This document shows, in pieces, positions 24,590 to 35,871 of a stretch of DNA of 64,000 nucleotides (position 1 is its first letter; each line of letters starts with the position of its first letter). The notes under the pieces were generated by a model. It worked only from the letters and a program-made list of their open reading frames with translations, had not been told where the DNA came from and did no database searches. Both the position numbers and the translations under genes were made by a program. The stretch spans positions 20,858,945 to 20,922,944 of the forward strand of contig CM035169.1 of assembly GCA_020205615.1 (NCBI GenBank), given 5' to 3'. Origin of the DNA: Panax quinquefolius. Its lineage: Eukaryota; Streptophyta; Magnoliopsida; Apiales; Araliaceae.

Positions 24590-25640
24590 CTCTTCGGGAG
24601 GTACATGAAGGTATTTGTGGCGACCGTATATGGCGGCTAAGTCGTTAACTTTATAAAGTACTTCGCTTGAGAAGTATTATTGGCCTACCATCTTTAAAAA
24701 GCAACCGAGTACGTCGAGAAGTGCGAGAAATGTCAACTAAACGGTCCGATCCCATCACCACCACGGGAAGAGCTATACTCGATCTTATCTCCTATACCTT
24801 TTATTTGTCGGGGGTTGATATATCTGGGTCCATTACAGAAAGCTAAAGGTTAGGTCGGTTTAAATATATAGTTCTATTGATTATATGATTAAGTGGGTGG
24901 AGGCAAAACTACTTGATCGATAACGAACAGAGTGCCTAAAGTTTATAAAAGAGTCCGTGGTGTTTCGCTTGGATTCCTAAGGTGGTGGTATCGGACAATG
25001 AGGCGTGATTTGTGGGATCGAAATTTGAGGCATTCTTGAAAGAACTAGGGATTCAACACGAGAAAGACCTCGATGGCTCATCCACGGTCGAATGGACAAC
25101 GAGTTGAAGTGACCAACGAGCGTTCTTTGAATGGGATCAGCAGATTGAATGAAGAAGAGGCGAGATAATGGGAGGAGCTACTTAGCGTGTTGTGGGCTTA
25201 TCGAACTACTCCGAGGACTACAACGGGGATTCACCCTTTAGGCGGCTTATGAATGCGATGCCTTAGTTCGGTTGAAATTGGATCTCCGGTCTTGGTCGAT
25301 GATTCGAGAGAAATTTCTGATGAGGAAGGGCTTAAGGCCGATCTTGATTTACTTGAAGAAGTAGAGAAAGCGAAACTTAATCGGGTTGGCGTATATCGTG
25401 AAGAGTGGCTAAGCATTATAATAAGGGGGTAAAATGTCGAAGGTTCGAAGTGGGAGATTTTGTCCTCAGAGAAGCCGAAACATCTACACCTCAGAATATA
25501 GGAAAGCTGATGCCAAACTGGGAAGGACCGTATGAAATAACTGAAGTGCCAAAGCCGGGAACTTATCGATTGAAAGCATTAGATGGGTCGTGATTAAGAA
25601 TACTCAGCACTTATTTGGCAAAGCTTAGAAAGTACTTTCA
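24590..25640 (+). pseudogene. Tat-element integrase
   Basis: It begins with a zinc-binding remnant (VEKCEKCQLNG, about 24710-24745), then core pieces IDYMIKWVEAKLL and VVSDNEA followed by FVGSKFEAFLKELGIQH (about 24870-25060, with the second catalytic Asp in SDN). The C-terminal domain is best preserved: AKHYNKGVKCRRFEVGDFVL, then PNWEGPYEITEV and GTYRLKALDG (25408-25590), matching the GPY/F module of gypsy integrases. Stops and frameshifts break the middle. An intact integrase would insert the cDNA with a 5-bp staggered cut, in line with the GATCC duplication. Confidence 0.84.
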
Positions 25641-25744
25641 AAAAATGATGTATGTATACGTGGGAAGGTTTGTAAATATTTATGTCATCATCAATAAAAG
25701 TTCCCTTTTTTCTCGAACAAATTTTGTCTTCATTGCTGATCAGA

Positions 25745-26180
25745 CCATCGAAGTTAGGAGGTTCGGGTGGACTCGCTGGCCATTCGATGGCAGCCTTTTC
25801 GGCAGGTGGTCCTTATGAGTTTGTCGGGCCCTTCGTGGTAAAAACGTCATTGAGTGTTAGGAGGTTCGGGTGGACTCATTTGGCCATTCGATGGCGACCT
25901 TTTCTTGAGGTGGTCCTTATGAGTTTGTCGGGCCCCTTCGTGGTGGTAAACGCGTCGTTGGTGTTAGGAGGTTCGGGTGGACTCATTTGGCCATTCGATG
26001 GCGACCTCTTCGGCGGTGGTCACTTAGACCTTATCGGGCCCTTCGTGGTAGGCAAGTGTCATCTTTAAGACGTTGTCGGGCCCTTCGTGGTAGACAATTA
26101 TAAACACACTTAGACTTTGTCGAGCCCTTTTGTGGTGGTAAGCAAATGTCATCTTTTGGTTTTATTAGGCCTTTAGGGGT
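25745..26180 (+). repeat. 105-bp tandem repeats downstream of Tat pol
   Basis: GTTAGGAGGTTCGGGTGGAC recurs at about 25752, 25856 and 25963 (periods about 104-107 bp). Each unit contains CCATTCGATGGC and ends TCGGGCCCTTCGTGGT. Two more partial copies of the end block follow up to about 26140. The repeats lie just after the integrase frame, a place where Tat/Ogre elements often carry tandem repeats. Confidence 0.88.
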
Positions 26181-26529
26181 AAACAAATTCTGATGAAGCA
26201 GAGATATGTCTCACACTTGTAACTAATAAGTATCCCTTTACTTTATTACCTAAAATTTTTCTAAGTGTTGAGTCGAGGAAGCTTTATTCTTACACTTCAT
26301 ACGTTATATGGCATGTTTAGTTGTTACCTAATGATTCGAGAGTTCAACCCATTGAAGGGGTTAGTGCATTTTTTCACTTAATGAAATATTGGAGTATTGG
26401 CAGATAATAAATATACCGAAGTCATAAGGAATGAAGCCATTTTCATTCAATGTTTAATTTAATTACACTATTGACCATTTTTACAGATGTTGTAAATTAA
26501 AGACAGAAAAGACATAAACAGAAAACATC

Positions 26530-28890
26530 AACTTCAGGCTCCATCTTAAATCCCGAAGAATCGAGTAAGGATGGGTCCGGGTTGGGTCGCAGATGACTTC
26601 TCCTTGTCACGACTTCTACAGAAAGCTCGTAACTCTCGGAGTATATCTTCATTATTTCTCCATTAATCTCGTCTGAAGTTTCATTACTCTTAGCATATCA
26701 TTTGCGAAGGTCGTTGAGTTAATGGAGGCCCAAGGTCCCGAAGAGCCTTGAGTTCTCGGATTTCTCTTGAGTTTGAGCCGCTACTTTCGTATGACGAGTT
26801 CTGCGCCCTCGACTTATGAATAGTCTTGGTCAAGATCTTCGCATCGACTTTTAGCTCCTCGATCTTTTCCATCCTTATCTCGCTCCTCCGAACCAAGTCA
26901 GCGTTCATTTTCACGATCTCCTCGTCTTTGTGCTTTGGTTGACTTGAGTTCTTCCTTGGAGGCCTTCACATCTCCTTTGGCTTGGGCTAACTCTTTTGAA
27001 GACCTTCGTTTGTATGAAGAAGGCATTCACGTTGAGTTTTCTCCTTCGCCATGGCGAGACTTGAGATGGCATTCTCCTTCCTCAAGATCTCTTCTCTTCC
27101 GCTTGACTTTCGAGACCTTGGGCGAAGACGTCCGAACACCTTTGCATTGGCTGTGTATTTCAATATCATTTGATCGGTTTTCGGATATATAAGTATCTGA
27201 GATAAATTCGAAATAAAGAAGATACTCGTTTACCTTCGCCAGTAGCTTTCATTACCTTTTTGAGTAAATCTCCATTCGAACTATTCCCGAACCGATGATC
27301 GTCGGTTTCACGAACAAAGGTGTTGAGCAGTTGGAATGGAAATGAAAGCATTGAAGTCGGGGCCACATTGTTGGAGAGGCCGTGGCTTCCGATCGATCTC
27401 GGTGGTTTGTTTCTTGGCGGAGAAGGTGGAGGTTCTTCGCGAAGGGTGAGGGTCTACGTGTATGGTTTGGAGAAGGAGATCAAGCAGCGGCGTGCGTTCG
27501 GGGAGTTGGCGAGGAGCAGGAGATGAACGAGTGAATGTCGATGGGCCGCTTTTTCGGGAAGGAGTGCGGATTGACCGGTTGGTTCATTTGTCGGGGTTTA
27601 CGTGGATGTGGTGGAGGAATGACAACCAAGAAGTAGGGACTCGAAGCTCTTGGCGATCGAGGGAGTTATTTTGGTTCTTATTTTCTTTACACGAAGAACC
27701 TTGGCCCGATCGTGCAAAGGAATGTCGAGAAGGCTTCTCTAGCAGGGATAGTTCGAGAGGTTGGGGATTGAGATTAGTTTGAAGGTTGTTTGGGGGGTTG
27801 CTTGAGGATTGTTTTGGGATCACTATCGTGGTTTGTTTACGGTTGGGTGGTTTTGGTTCGTTTGGCGGATCTCTTTCTTGGCGAGGTAAGGTTTTCTTCG
27901 GGAATAATGGGATCGTCGGTTTGAGGTTCGTCGGTTTGAAGGGAAGAAGTTGGAGGTTCGGCAGTAGAAGGATTAACCTGGGAAGATCCTTCGGCCGGAT
28001 GTTCTTCACTTGCATCTGCATTCTCCCCTGCCAAAAAATCTTCCAGGTCTCTCACCTCCAGAGAAGTCGGTTTGATCAGAGATTTGCAAAAACCACACAT
28101 CAGAACATGTATCACTTATATATTTCGAAATTATATTCTACGTAATTAATCAAAACTTACATTTGTGGTTATATAACCAGGCTTGTTTGGTCAGTAGTGT
28201 GAAACTCCATTCTTTTGGAGGAATTTTCCTCAAAAAATCTGCCATCTCCCTCACCCGTTCTTCAGATATGTCTCCGAAATCAGCAGAGACTTGGTCAGAG
28301 GTGGTCCAGTCTGGAAGAGAAGAGATCTCAGGTCTCGTAATGAAAAACCACTTCTCATGCCAACCTTTATTGCTGGAAGGAGTGTTCATCAGAGGTCTCC
28401 TCTCGAACTTTGTGTTGGGTCGAGGAGATTGCTTGCTCAACACTTTGAAGCCCCGTTCTCGAGACCTACCAAAGAGAGAAGAGGGTGAAGAAGATGTCAG
28501 CAGAGGAGTAATCCCAAGTTCATGACATGAAGGCAATAAATGCCAAGATGTGGATGTAGGAGTTGGGCACTAGTTGAAAGAAGCCCACTCCTATAAACCC
28601 TAAAAGGGTAATGATGAAGATACATCAGAGGGAGGCGAACTCCCTTTTCTAGAAGAGTGATGGGTACATGGCGACCAACCGTCCGGTCATTTGGTACATA
28701 CGCTCTTGGGAGCGAGGGGCCCATATTGCATACATGTCGAGAATCGATAACGACTCTGACGTGCATATTTCCGATTCAGTGACCGAAGAACGGATGTTGG
28801 CGTTAGGAAATTGTTCCCCGTCTTTGAAGAAATCAGAAGAAGAGGAGGTCAGAGAAGGGTTTCCCCCCATGGTGGATGATTGAGGATTGA
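26530..28890 (-). pseudogene. Antisense extra ORF (aORF) of the Tat element
   Basis: The minus strand, opposite to pol, carries a broken coding region. The first part (about 28890-28150) starts near MGGNPSLTSSSSDFFKDG and contains EKGVRLPLMYLHHY, KWFFITRPEISSLPDWTTSD and KIPPKEWSFTLLTKQAWLYN. This is the pattern of the domain annotated in plants as putative gypsy-type transposon / Transposase_28. The middle (28115-27840) is acidic and rich in Pro, Ser and Thr. The last part (about 27170-26690) is charged and helical (KIEELKVDAKILTKTIHKS), likely a coiled coil. Such antisense ORFs are described for Tat-lineage elements. Their function is not known. Frames shift between parts, and an intron near 28150-28115 is possible (the plus strand there shows AT-rich sequence with candidate sites). 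Confidence 0.7.
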
Positions 28891-29369
28891 AACTTGAACC
28901 CTCTTGGTTAGGGTTTGAGTTGGGAGAAACGATCTTAATAGGAGTCGCACGAAGAGGAGAGTTAACGGCTAGAGGTTTTGGTCACCATTGTTTTGATTTT
29001 GTGAAGCGAGAGAAAGAAATTTGCGGAGAGAGGAAGAAAGCTCTAAGGTTCAAATTTTGAATTAGCGAGTAAAACCGCGTCGAATTGGTAAAGTTTACCT
29101 TTTATCTTGTGGTTGCCGCGGTAATTAAGGGCGGCACATTTAATTCATCGCAATGATGATGAATGGGAAGGGTTTAAATCCGTTTTAGACCTAAATATCT
29201 TCACTTTCGTGGGCTTGCATCTATTGGGTTTCTCACTTCGCACACACGATGACAATTTGGGCTTTAAGCGAGTCTCACTCTGGATCTCTTATGATTTTTT
29301 ATAGATGTATGGTTACGTCCCCGGCCTATATCTTGTTTATAGTCTTTCATTAAACACCCTGTTTAATAT

Positions 29370-29384
29370 AAGACTAGGGGGTAA
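29370..29384 (+). other. Tat-element polypurine tract
   Basis: AAGACTAGGGGGTAA lies directly before the 3' LTR start at 29385. The purine run AGGGGG suits plus-strand priming. Confidence 0.7.
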
Positions 29385-30027
29385 TGTTGAGCCGTAATCC
29401 TTTTCTTTATTAAGTAGAAATTATTGGGCTCCTCCTTGGATCATGATATGCTAAGTCGTGGTTGGATCTCGGTCACTTAGGTCGTTTTTATAATTTGGGC
29501 TTAGTCATTATATTGGCCCATTATACAAATTATCACTTAATCCCAATTTTGACCAAATTAATCATTATGCCAAATGACGTTGGACTATTGTATACGCCAC
29601 TTTCTTTGCATGGCATTAATGAGGATGGGACTCGGATGGCCGTGATGGCAAACAAGCGAATGAGAGGGGTGAAGGTAGATTATTTACTTTCGGTGAAGTG
29701 ATAATGGGAAGTGAGGAAAAAAGGTGTCGGAGGAAGGTGGTGGGTGGTACAGTAACCGGATAGTGGAGTATCGTGGGATTAAGATCACATAAGAGGGTAA
29801 GTAACATATATTTTTTTTATTAGAATTCTATTCTATCTCTCTTAGACATTAGATAATATTTTCTCTCCATTGTTGACCTTGTGATCGCTTTCTCTTGACT
29901 CTCACGGGAGCTATCCCTATCCTCGATGGTAAAGTAGTCAAAGCTTTTGGTGTTGACTTGTTGAACTGTGCAGGATATTGGACGCGTCTTGGTGATTGGG
30001 ACGTGGAGAAAGATCTTGGCGTTAACA
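29385..30027 (+). repeat. Tat-element 3' LTR
   Basis: It runs from TGTTGAGCCGTAATCC to TCTTGGCGTTAACA, 643 bp, and is followed by the target duplication GATCC. It is collinear with 19083-19717. Confidence 0.93.
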
Positions 30028-30584
30028 GATCCAATATATCCACTACAAACAACACCCCTCGGCCCTCGCGCTGACCCTAATTCTCAGCAAACATACAACA
30101 CTAAGACCCTAAAATGTACTTTGGTGGGTGGTGGGGGGTGGGGGGTGGGGGGTGGGGGAATGATTTCATCTTATTGAAATATCCTTGTCTTCATTGTGAC
30201 TAACAATTTAGAAAGTCCAAACAATACCTCCCCCTATGAAGTCTCCCCCTAATTCTTATTAAAGTTGTTAAAAAAAAAGAGAGGAAAAAAAGACTAAATT
30301 CCAGAGAAAATACTTAATTTTCATCATTTTCAATCACCCTTGATCTTCAATCCTAACTAGCGGCTTAGAATCCACCAAATTCATTTCCCTACCAGTGGTT
30401 AAATATAAAACCTTCAATCTAAAAAAAAATAAAAATTGGAAGGATATTGTTGACAAATTTCTCATCTATATATACTGTTCAATCCCAATTCCCAGGGTCA
30501 GATTACAATTTTAAGAACTGAATAAACAAAACCCTATTACCACACAAATTTGCGAAATAACAACGGTTAATAAATTTACTGACC
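30028..30584. other. Intergenic stretch with G-rich tract
   Basis: It contains the right TSD, then at 30124-30158 a tract of G-runs (GGTGGGTGGTGGGGGGTGGG and onward) able to form a G-quadruplex on the plus strand. The rest is AT-rich and lies just 3' of the small minus-strand gene. No other feature was seen. Confidence 0.6.
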
Positions 30585-30968
30585 TTATTGTGTGTACCCT
30601 CCGCCACGGGCGTTATAGTCTTCTTCAACGATTTTAGTGAGATAAACGGGAGGGAAATCAGAGACATCGAAAGTGGTTTTCTCTTTCATCATCTTTTCCG
30701 CGTCGGCTTTCTTCAAAAAAGTGCGGCGAATGGGTGGGCGGTTGCGGCGCTGGTCGCGGGAGAAGTACTTGATATCCTAAACGGCTTCGGGATCGGAGGT
30801 GGGGACAATGGCGTTGCCGGGTTGGGTGGCCGGGCAGAAGATTCGGTACTCGGTGGCGGCGGGAACGGCCAGCTTGTACTCGGGGCTTGCGCAGGGGCCG
30901 GTTATCTCCCATGGCTTCTTAATGTACTTCCTTAGCGTTTGGACCATTGATTTTGCTGCCGATGCCAT
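30585..30968 (-). pseudogene. Small conserved plant protein gene with one in-frame stop
   Basis: A single minus-strand frame runs from ATG at 30968 (context GCCATGG, a good plant start) to TAA at 30585, 128 codons. Codon 64 is TAG (plus strand 30777-30779 CTA). The first half begins MASAAKSMVQTLRKYIKKPW and contains EITGPCASPEYKLAVP. The second half contains DIKYFSRDQRRNRPPIRR and ends EEDYNARGGGYTQ. Both halves look well conserved, and the reading frame is otherwise free of frameshifts. From memory a plant family of about 105-127 residues shares the DQRRNRPPIRR motif and has Tyr at the stop position. I do not recognise its function; a small mitochondrial protein is possible. There is no intron in this copy, so it may be a young retrocopy, a real gene with a base error, or a recently killed gene. 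Confidence 0.72.
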
Positions 30969-31361
30969 GGCGGAGCTCCGGTCTGGGAACGCCTGAGATC
31001 TGTGTTTTGTTTAATTGTTTGTAGGAATTTTTGAGAGAAGTTCGTAAGTACCTTCGTAAAGATAGTTTTAACTAAGGGCGTCGGAATCGGGTTGCTCACA
31101 TTTTGGTGAACAAATTTTATGAATATAAAATAAGGTTTCATTAATACTGGTTTACTATTTCGAATCAAGTTTGAATAATTTAAATTTTTTGAACGAATAT
31201 GGTCTGAATATTAATATAAAATTATAATTTAAGAATATTCTAGTAATTTATTAAACATTGAAATTTAGTCATATATGAATCATTTATATTTTGAGTCGAG
31301 TTAAAATCGAATTTTTTGTCTGAATCAAACTCGTACTGTTTGCTCATTTACCGCCATAGGT
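30969..31361. other. AT-rich upstream region of the small gene
   Basis: No coding frame worth calling was seen. It would hold the promoter of the minus-strand gene if that gene is expressed. Confidence 0.5.
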
Positions 31362-31493
31362 TATGTTTGTTTTCAAGGATAATATTGGGATTATGAATTA
31401 TAATCCCGATATTATAATTATAATGGCAAGACTATTAGTCATTTTATAATTCTAATATTAATAGTATCAAGTCTAAATTTGAAAACAAACATA
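31362..31493. mobile_element. Small inverted-repeat element (MITE-like)
   Basis: The left TATGTTTGTTTTCAA and the right TTGAAAACAAACATA (ending 31493) are perfect 15-bp inverted repeats about 130 bp apart. The interior has further inverted AT-rich blocks (GGGATTATGAATTATAATCCC). A related CAAACATAG lies at 31536-31544. The second copy of the repeated segment starts inside this element (position 31438 corresponds to 42697). Confidence 0.5.
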
Positions 31494-32190
31494 TACTCAA
31501 ATTAATAGTCATATCCCATGTATAATTTTTATAAACAAACATAGCTTTAGCTTTAACCAACAAATACATATATATGAAAAAACATTAAATTTATCAAAAT
31601 ATTAACAATAAAATTTATATTGTTTGAAAAAAAATATTATACTTCCCAAATATAGGAGAAAGTTAGTCATCCTTTCCTTTTTCATTGATGTTTTGGAAAA
31701 ATAATATATAAAGATTAAAAATATTATTAATAATAATAAATTTATATTGTTACTAAATTACTACATTATGTGAATAAATAATATATGAAAAAAAATAAAC
31801 TCACACATTGTTATTCTAACTTAATATTTATAGTTTTAAGTTAGTTACAATTTAAATTTGTTATAAATTAATCTACATATATATTATTTATTCTAATATT
31901 TTATGTTATTAATAAAATTTTAATATCATCTCTTTAAAAATTAGAACAAAAGATATTATTAATCTAATGGATTAAATAAAATATAAAACTTATTATGGAC
32001 CAATAGTGTATGTATTTGGGTTATTATGTTCCACTTTTGTTTTGCTTTATTAAAAAGTAATCTAAATATATAGTAGCTTTTAGTACTAACAATTTGATTA
32101 TATAATTATATAATTGTAAAATTATAATAATACAAAAACATTAATATATGATTCTTGTAATTTTGATGTATTATACACACACACACATAT
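31494..32190. other. AT-rich flank inside the repeated segment
   Basis: Non-coding and AT-rich, ending in a short (AC)n run (ACACACACACAC) immediately before LTR A. The same sequence is at 42753-43447. Confidence 0.6.
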
Positions 32191-33062
32191 TGTGACGCCC
32201 CTAAAATTAGGTATACATCATCCATCTTGGGTCGCCAGATACATGGTACAAATACAAATAAAAACTTAATTATACAAATTGTCGTGTAAAATCGACAAAA
32301 GCGAATCGAGATTTTAAGCAGAATATTGCCTTACAGGCATTATACAAACTTCAACTTGAGTCCTCGTTACATTTATCGTCACACTATTTATTAGAATAGT
32401 AAGAACTACTAATCTTATCATCGGATAATCACTCCTTTTTCCCTTGTTATCCCCGCTCGACCCAATTTACACTCTTATTACGAGAAGGAATTGTGAAGCA
32501 AAAGGGTGAGCACAACAAGCTTCGATGAAGAATATCATGACTAAAGATAACTACATTATCAATAGCTTTCGTCAATAATAAATCAGAGATTTATAACATA
32601 TGGTAGATGATAAAACTTTAATTTCAACCATAGTTGCAGCGGAATCAACAATCCATTAGAAGAGTCAAGTAGAACATAATGTCTACTATCTCCTCTAGAT
32701 TAAAAGTTCATCGTTGATATTTTATTCCTGTAATACTTATCAACAGTTCTTTGTTATACTCAAGACAATTAGAACCTTCATCACTTGTTTTCATCTGAAC
32801 CACCAAAGATGTTAGTTAAATTCATAATTCATATTTATAATAATATGAATTAACAATTCCTTCTTGCCACAAAGGCTTAATAGAACGTTTACTTAATATC
32901 CTTACCCCAAAGGCTAAAGATATTCAAATGTAATAATAATGATCATGCCGATCGGTTATCTACCTTTGCACGCTACGTGCAAAGATATTGAACTATAAAA
33001 CCAATCGGCCGAGACTCATTTAAATAAATAATTCTCATCATCGAATCATCCACCGCACTACG
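32191..33062 (-). mobile_element. Left part of gypsy LTR A, interrupted by element B
   Basis: It starts TGTGACGCCCCTAAAATTAG, the terminal form of this LTR group, and continues with LTR blocks shared with family B but diverged. It is cut at CTACG (33058-33062) by the insertion of LTR B. The remainder appears only after the second copy, at 47135. Confidence 0.75.
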
Positions 33063-35871
33063 TGTGGACGCCCCAAAATAGGTATACATCACCTATTACG
33101 AGTTGTCAATACGTAGATGCGAAACAACTACAACTTTATTATTACAACAAGAAAGCTGTGAGTTTGAATACAAATATTATCTTCAGATAATATCTATACT
33201 CAAATAAATCCTCGTCACATTTATTGATACATTATTTTACAAAATGGTGAGGACTACTAAACAATCCTTTCTAAAACCTTCATTCCATACCCCAGGCTAA
33301 ATCTTACATTTATATTCTCGCCTCACGAGAAAAATGGAACAAAAAGGAAAAGGGTGAGCTCAACTAGCTCGATAAAGAATATTATGACTAAGATAATATA
33401 CAACAAATTATCGTTAGTCTTCAACGAGGAAAAATATAATAGAATCTGATAGACAACAAATTTTAAATCAATATTCAGCGAGTGGAAATAATAATTCATT
33501 AGAAGAGTTAAGTAGAGAATGCAAACTACTATCTTCATGTATGAATTTAAAAGTTCATCGTCTATCTTTTATCCACTGTAACATCAATCAATATACATCC
33601 GGAATCAAATATTCATCTTTGCACTCTGAAGCCAAAGATATTCATCGATTAGTTAGTATTCATTTAAACAACATTCATCTTTCAGACTACTGGGCCAAAG
33701 ATATTCTTGAGAAATCATTCATCTTTGCACTACAGGCGAAGATATTCTTAAGAAATCATTCATCTTGCACTACGTGCCAAAGATATTCCATAATATCATC
33801 ATTTAAGACCGAGGATGATGAAAAATTTTTTAAAAAAGCGAATCCGGTGAAACAAAATGACAAGGATTAAGGATTAAGGATTAGTACTTGGTTTTATCCA
33901 CGTCCAAAAATACCTCAAAAATAATCATAGTGGTGTAAAATTCAAGAATGATCAAAACATGGATACAATCGAGTTAGTATCCGAATATATGTTTTAGACG
34001 AAAAGAAGAAATTTTATTTTTAAATTGAATAATCATCAGTATCGTGAATAGTCTGAGTATCGTGAATAGTCTTAGTATCGTGAATAGTAACTCAGGACAC
34101 CAAAAGATAGAAATTCCACAAAAACATCTTCACGCTTCATGAATAGTACTTTCGTGAATAGTAACTTCGTGAATAAGAACTAACTCATGAATAGTAACTT
34201 CGTGAATAGTAACTCATGAATAGTAACCCATGAATAGTAACCCAGGCATGAAAAAGTCCCAAATTTGATAAAACTTCAGATCAACATTTCGATTATAATG
34301 ATATTGAAGAAATAATATCATTCTGAAAAAAATAATATCCCTTACCTCGAAAGATCAAGATTACTTAGCTAGAATCTAGGGTATAGTCTTTGAAGGGAAC
34401 TTGCAATCTAGCAATACTCAAAGTATACTCAAAATACTCACAAGAATACGCTCGATAATATATAGAGAGAAAACTTGAGTTTACGGTGTGATTTTCAATT
34501 CTAACTAAGCACCTATTTATAGGAAAATCTTTAGAACACAAAAGCGAGAAAATTTAATAAAATAATAATATAATTAAACAAATTCAAGCCCACCTTAGAC
34601 CAACTGAATTCAGCACATTTGTATCACATGTGGGATTGCAAAAATGTTTTTCTTAAATAAAACAATTAAAACTTCCAAAAATTAATTATTTTGAACTTGA
34701 GCTTCAATAATTCATAATAAATAGCCCTTTCATCAGAAAATTCGAATCTCATGAGTTTTATAGGAAATTCAATTCTCTACAACTTTGCAGAAGAAAGTTT
34801 TCCAAATTCCAAAAGAAATCGAATAGAAATCCACAAGCGAAGGCGATTTTTTACAGCTATAATCAAATTTCGATTCGATAAATGGGGTCCACCAGACATG
34901 TTTAACATGTTTTAAACATTTATTACAACAAAAATACTCTTCCTCCTCAGATACTCATATATCCCACATTCATTGTAAAAATATCACCAGTTAATATATT
35001 ATTAAAATAATATATTTAAATGAATTATTTTATCGAGGAAAAAGATAAAATTTCAATTTTCAACAATTGTCACTATAAAAATTTTTCTCCATCTATATCC
35101 ACATAAAATCAATATTTTTCTCATCATATGAATCAATAATTAATTATTCATAAATAATATTACTGAGAATCACAATATTGTGACCAGGCAGGTTCAGGAA
35201 GAGGGCTTTCAATAAGAATTTCTTTCTTACTTGGCGGCAATGATTAGGTGACCAAACCTCTCCTTAGGCAGAACTTTCTAGACATTGCCAATAATGTTAT
35301 CTAATAATATTATTGGATAATATGAATTATTAGCTTCGATAATGAAAATCTTGTGTAATGACAATTATTGAAACAATGATATAAAATATCAACGCTTGAC
35401 AATTATTGAATCGATAAAATAAAATATCGAATGAAAGAATAATTCGTAACCATTATTGAGTAGTGCCTTCTTACGTAAGAATCAATAATTGGTGCAATAC
35501 CGTGTCAAATTGCTTTCAACAACGCGTATTAGTGTGTTTTAACCACCGGGTATTCAACAAGATTAGCAATAACAACTACGCAGTTATTTAAAAACAACTT
35601 ATATTTGTCGTTTTCTTTATCCAATCGCTTTTCGTTAGTTATGGGCCCACATTGCATTTGCTTGTGCAAATACGAATATTCCCAACAAAGTCTGAATATT
35701 CCACGACCAAACGAATATTCCCAACAATAATGAATATTTTATAACCACTTGCTTATTTTGAAATATTTGCGTATTTAACCTATAACTATCCACATTAATC
35801 AAATCAACCCTTACTATTTCAAAATAATAAATAAAGGAAATTCCTTTTTATTTAAAAATTTGGGTCTTACA
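33063..35871 (-). repeat. LTR B, 3' LTR of a chromovirus-type gypsy element
   Basis: On the plus strand it runs from TGTGGACGCCCCAAAATAGG to TTTGGGTCTTACA. On the minus strand it follows a polypurine tract (AAGGAGGGAGGT) and starts TGTAAGACCC. It is 2,809 bp, long as in Tekay/Del elements. It carries internal short tandem repeats around 33600-33800 (GCACTAC..GCCAAAGATATTC) and 34020-34250 (TTCGTGAATAGTAAC). Confidence 0.9.

Larger units (their letters stand above)
19083..30027 (+). mobile_element. Complete Ty3/gypsy retrotransposon, Tat lineage
   Basis: LTRs at 19083-19717 and 29385-30027 start TGTTG and end GTTAACA, and both outer flanks carry the 5-bp target duplication GATCC (19078-19082, 30028-30032). 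This makes a full insertion of 10,945 bp. The order on the plus strand is PBS, gag, protease, RT, RNase H, second archaeal-type RNase H, integrase, 3' tandem repeats, an antisense ORF, polypurine tract, LTR. RT and RNase H before integrase means Ty3/gypsy. The extra RNase H and the antisense ORF are known marks of the Tat (Ogre/Retand) group. All coding parts contain frameshifts as assembled. Confidence 0.93.
31438..35871. repeat. 4.4-kb repeated segment, copy 1
   Basis: From here to the end of the LTR at 35871 the sequence is nearly identical to 42697-47129 (constant offset of about 11,259). It contains AT-rich flank, the left part of LTR A (from 32191) and all of LTR B. At the left the match stops abruptly; at the right copy 1 continues into the gypsy internal region and copy 2 continues into the rest of LTR A. 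Confidence 0.92.

Noticed and set aside
27462..28145. Plus-strand ORFs of 106-120 codons in 27462-28525
   Set aside because: They are shadows of the antisense ORF of the Tat element; the minus-strand reading carries the recognisable motifs.
30588..30935. 115-codon plus-strand ORF
   Set aside because: Shadow of the conserved minus-strand small gene at 30585-30968.
33570..33800. Repeats separated by similar-length spacers, CRISPR-like at first sight
   Set aside because: The units are degenerate LTR subrepeats in a plant retrotransposon, present at the same place in three LTR copies; not a CRISPR array.
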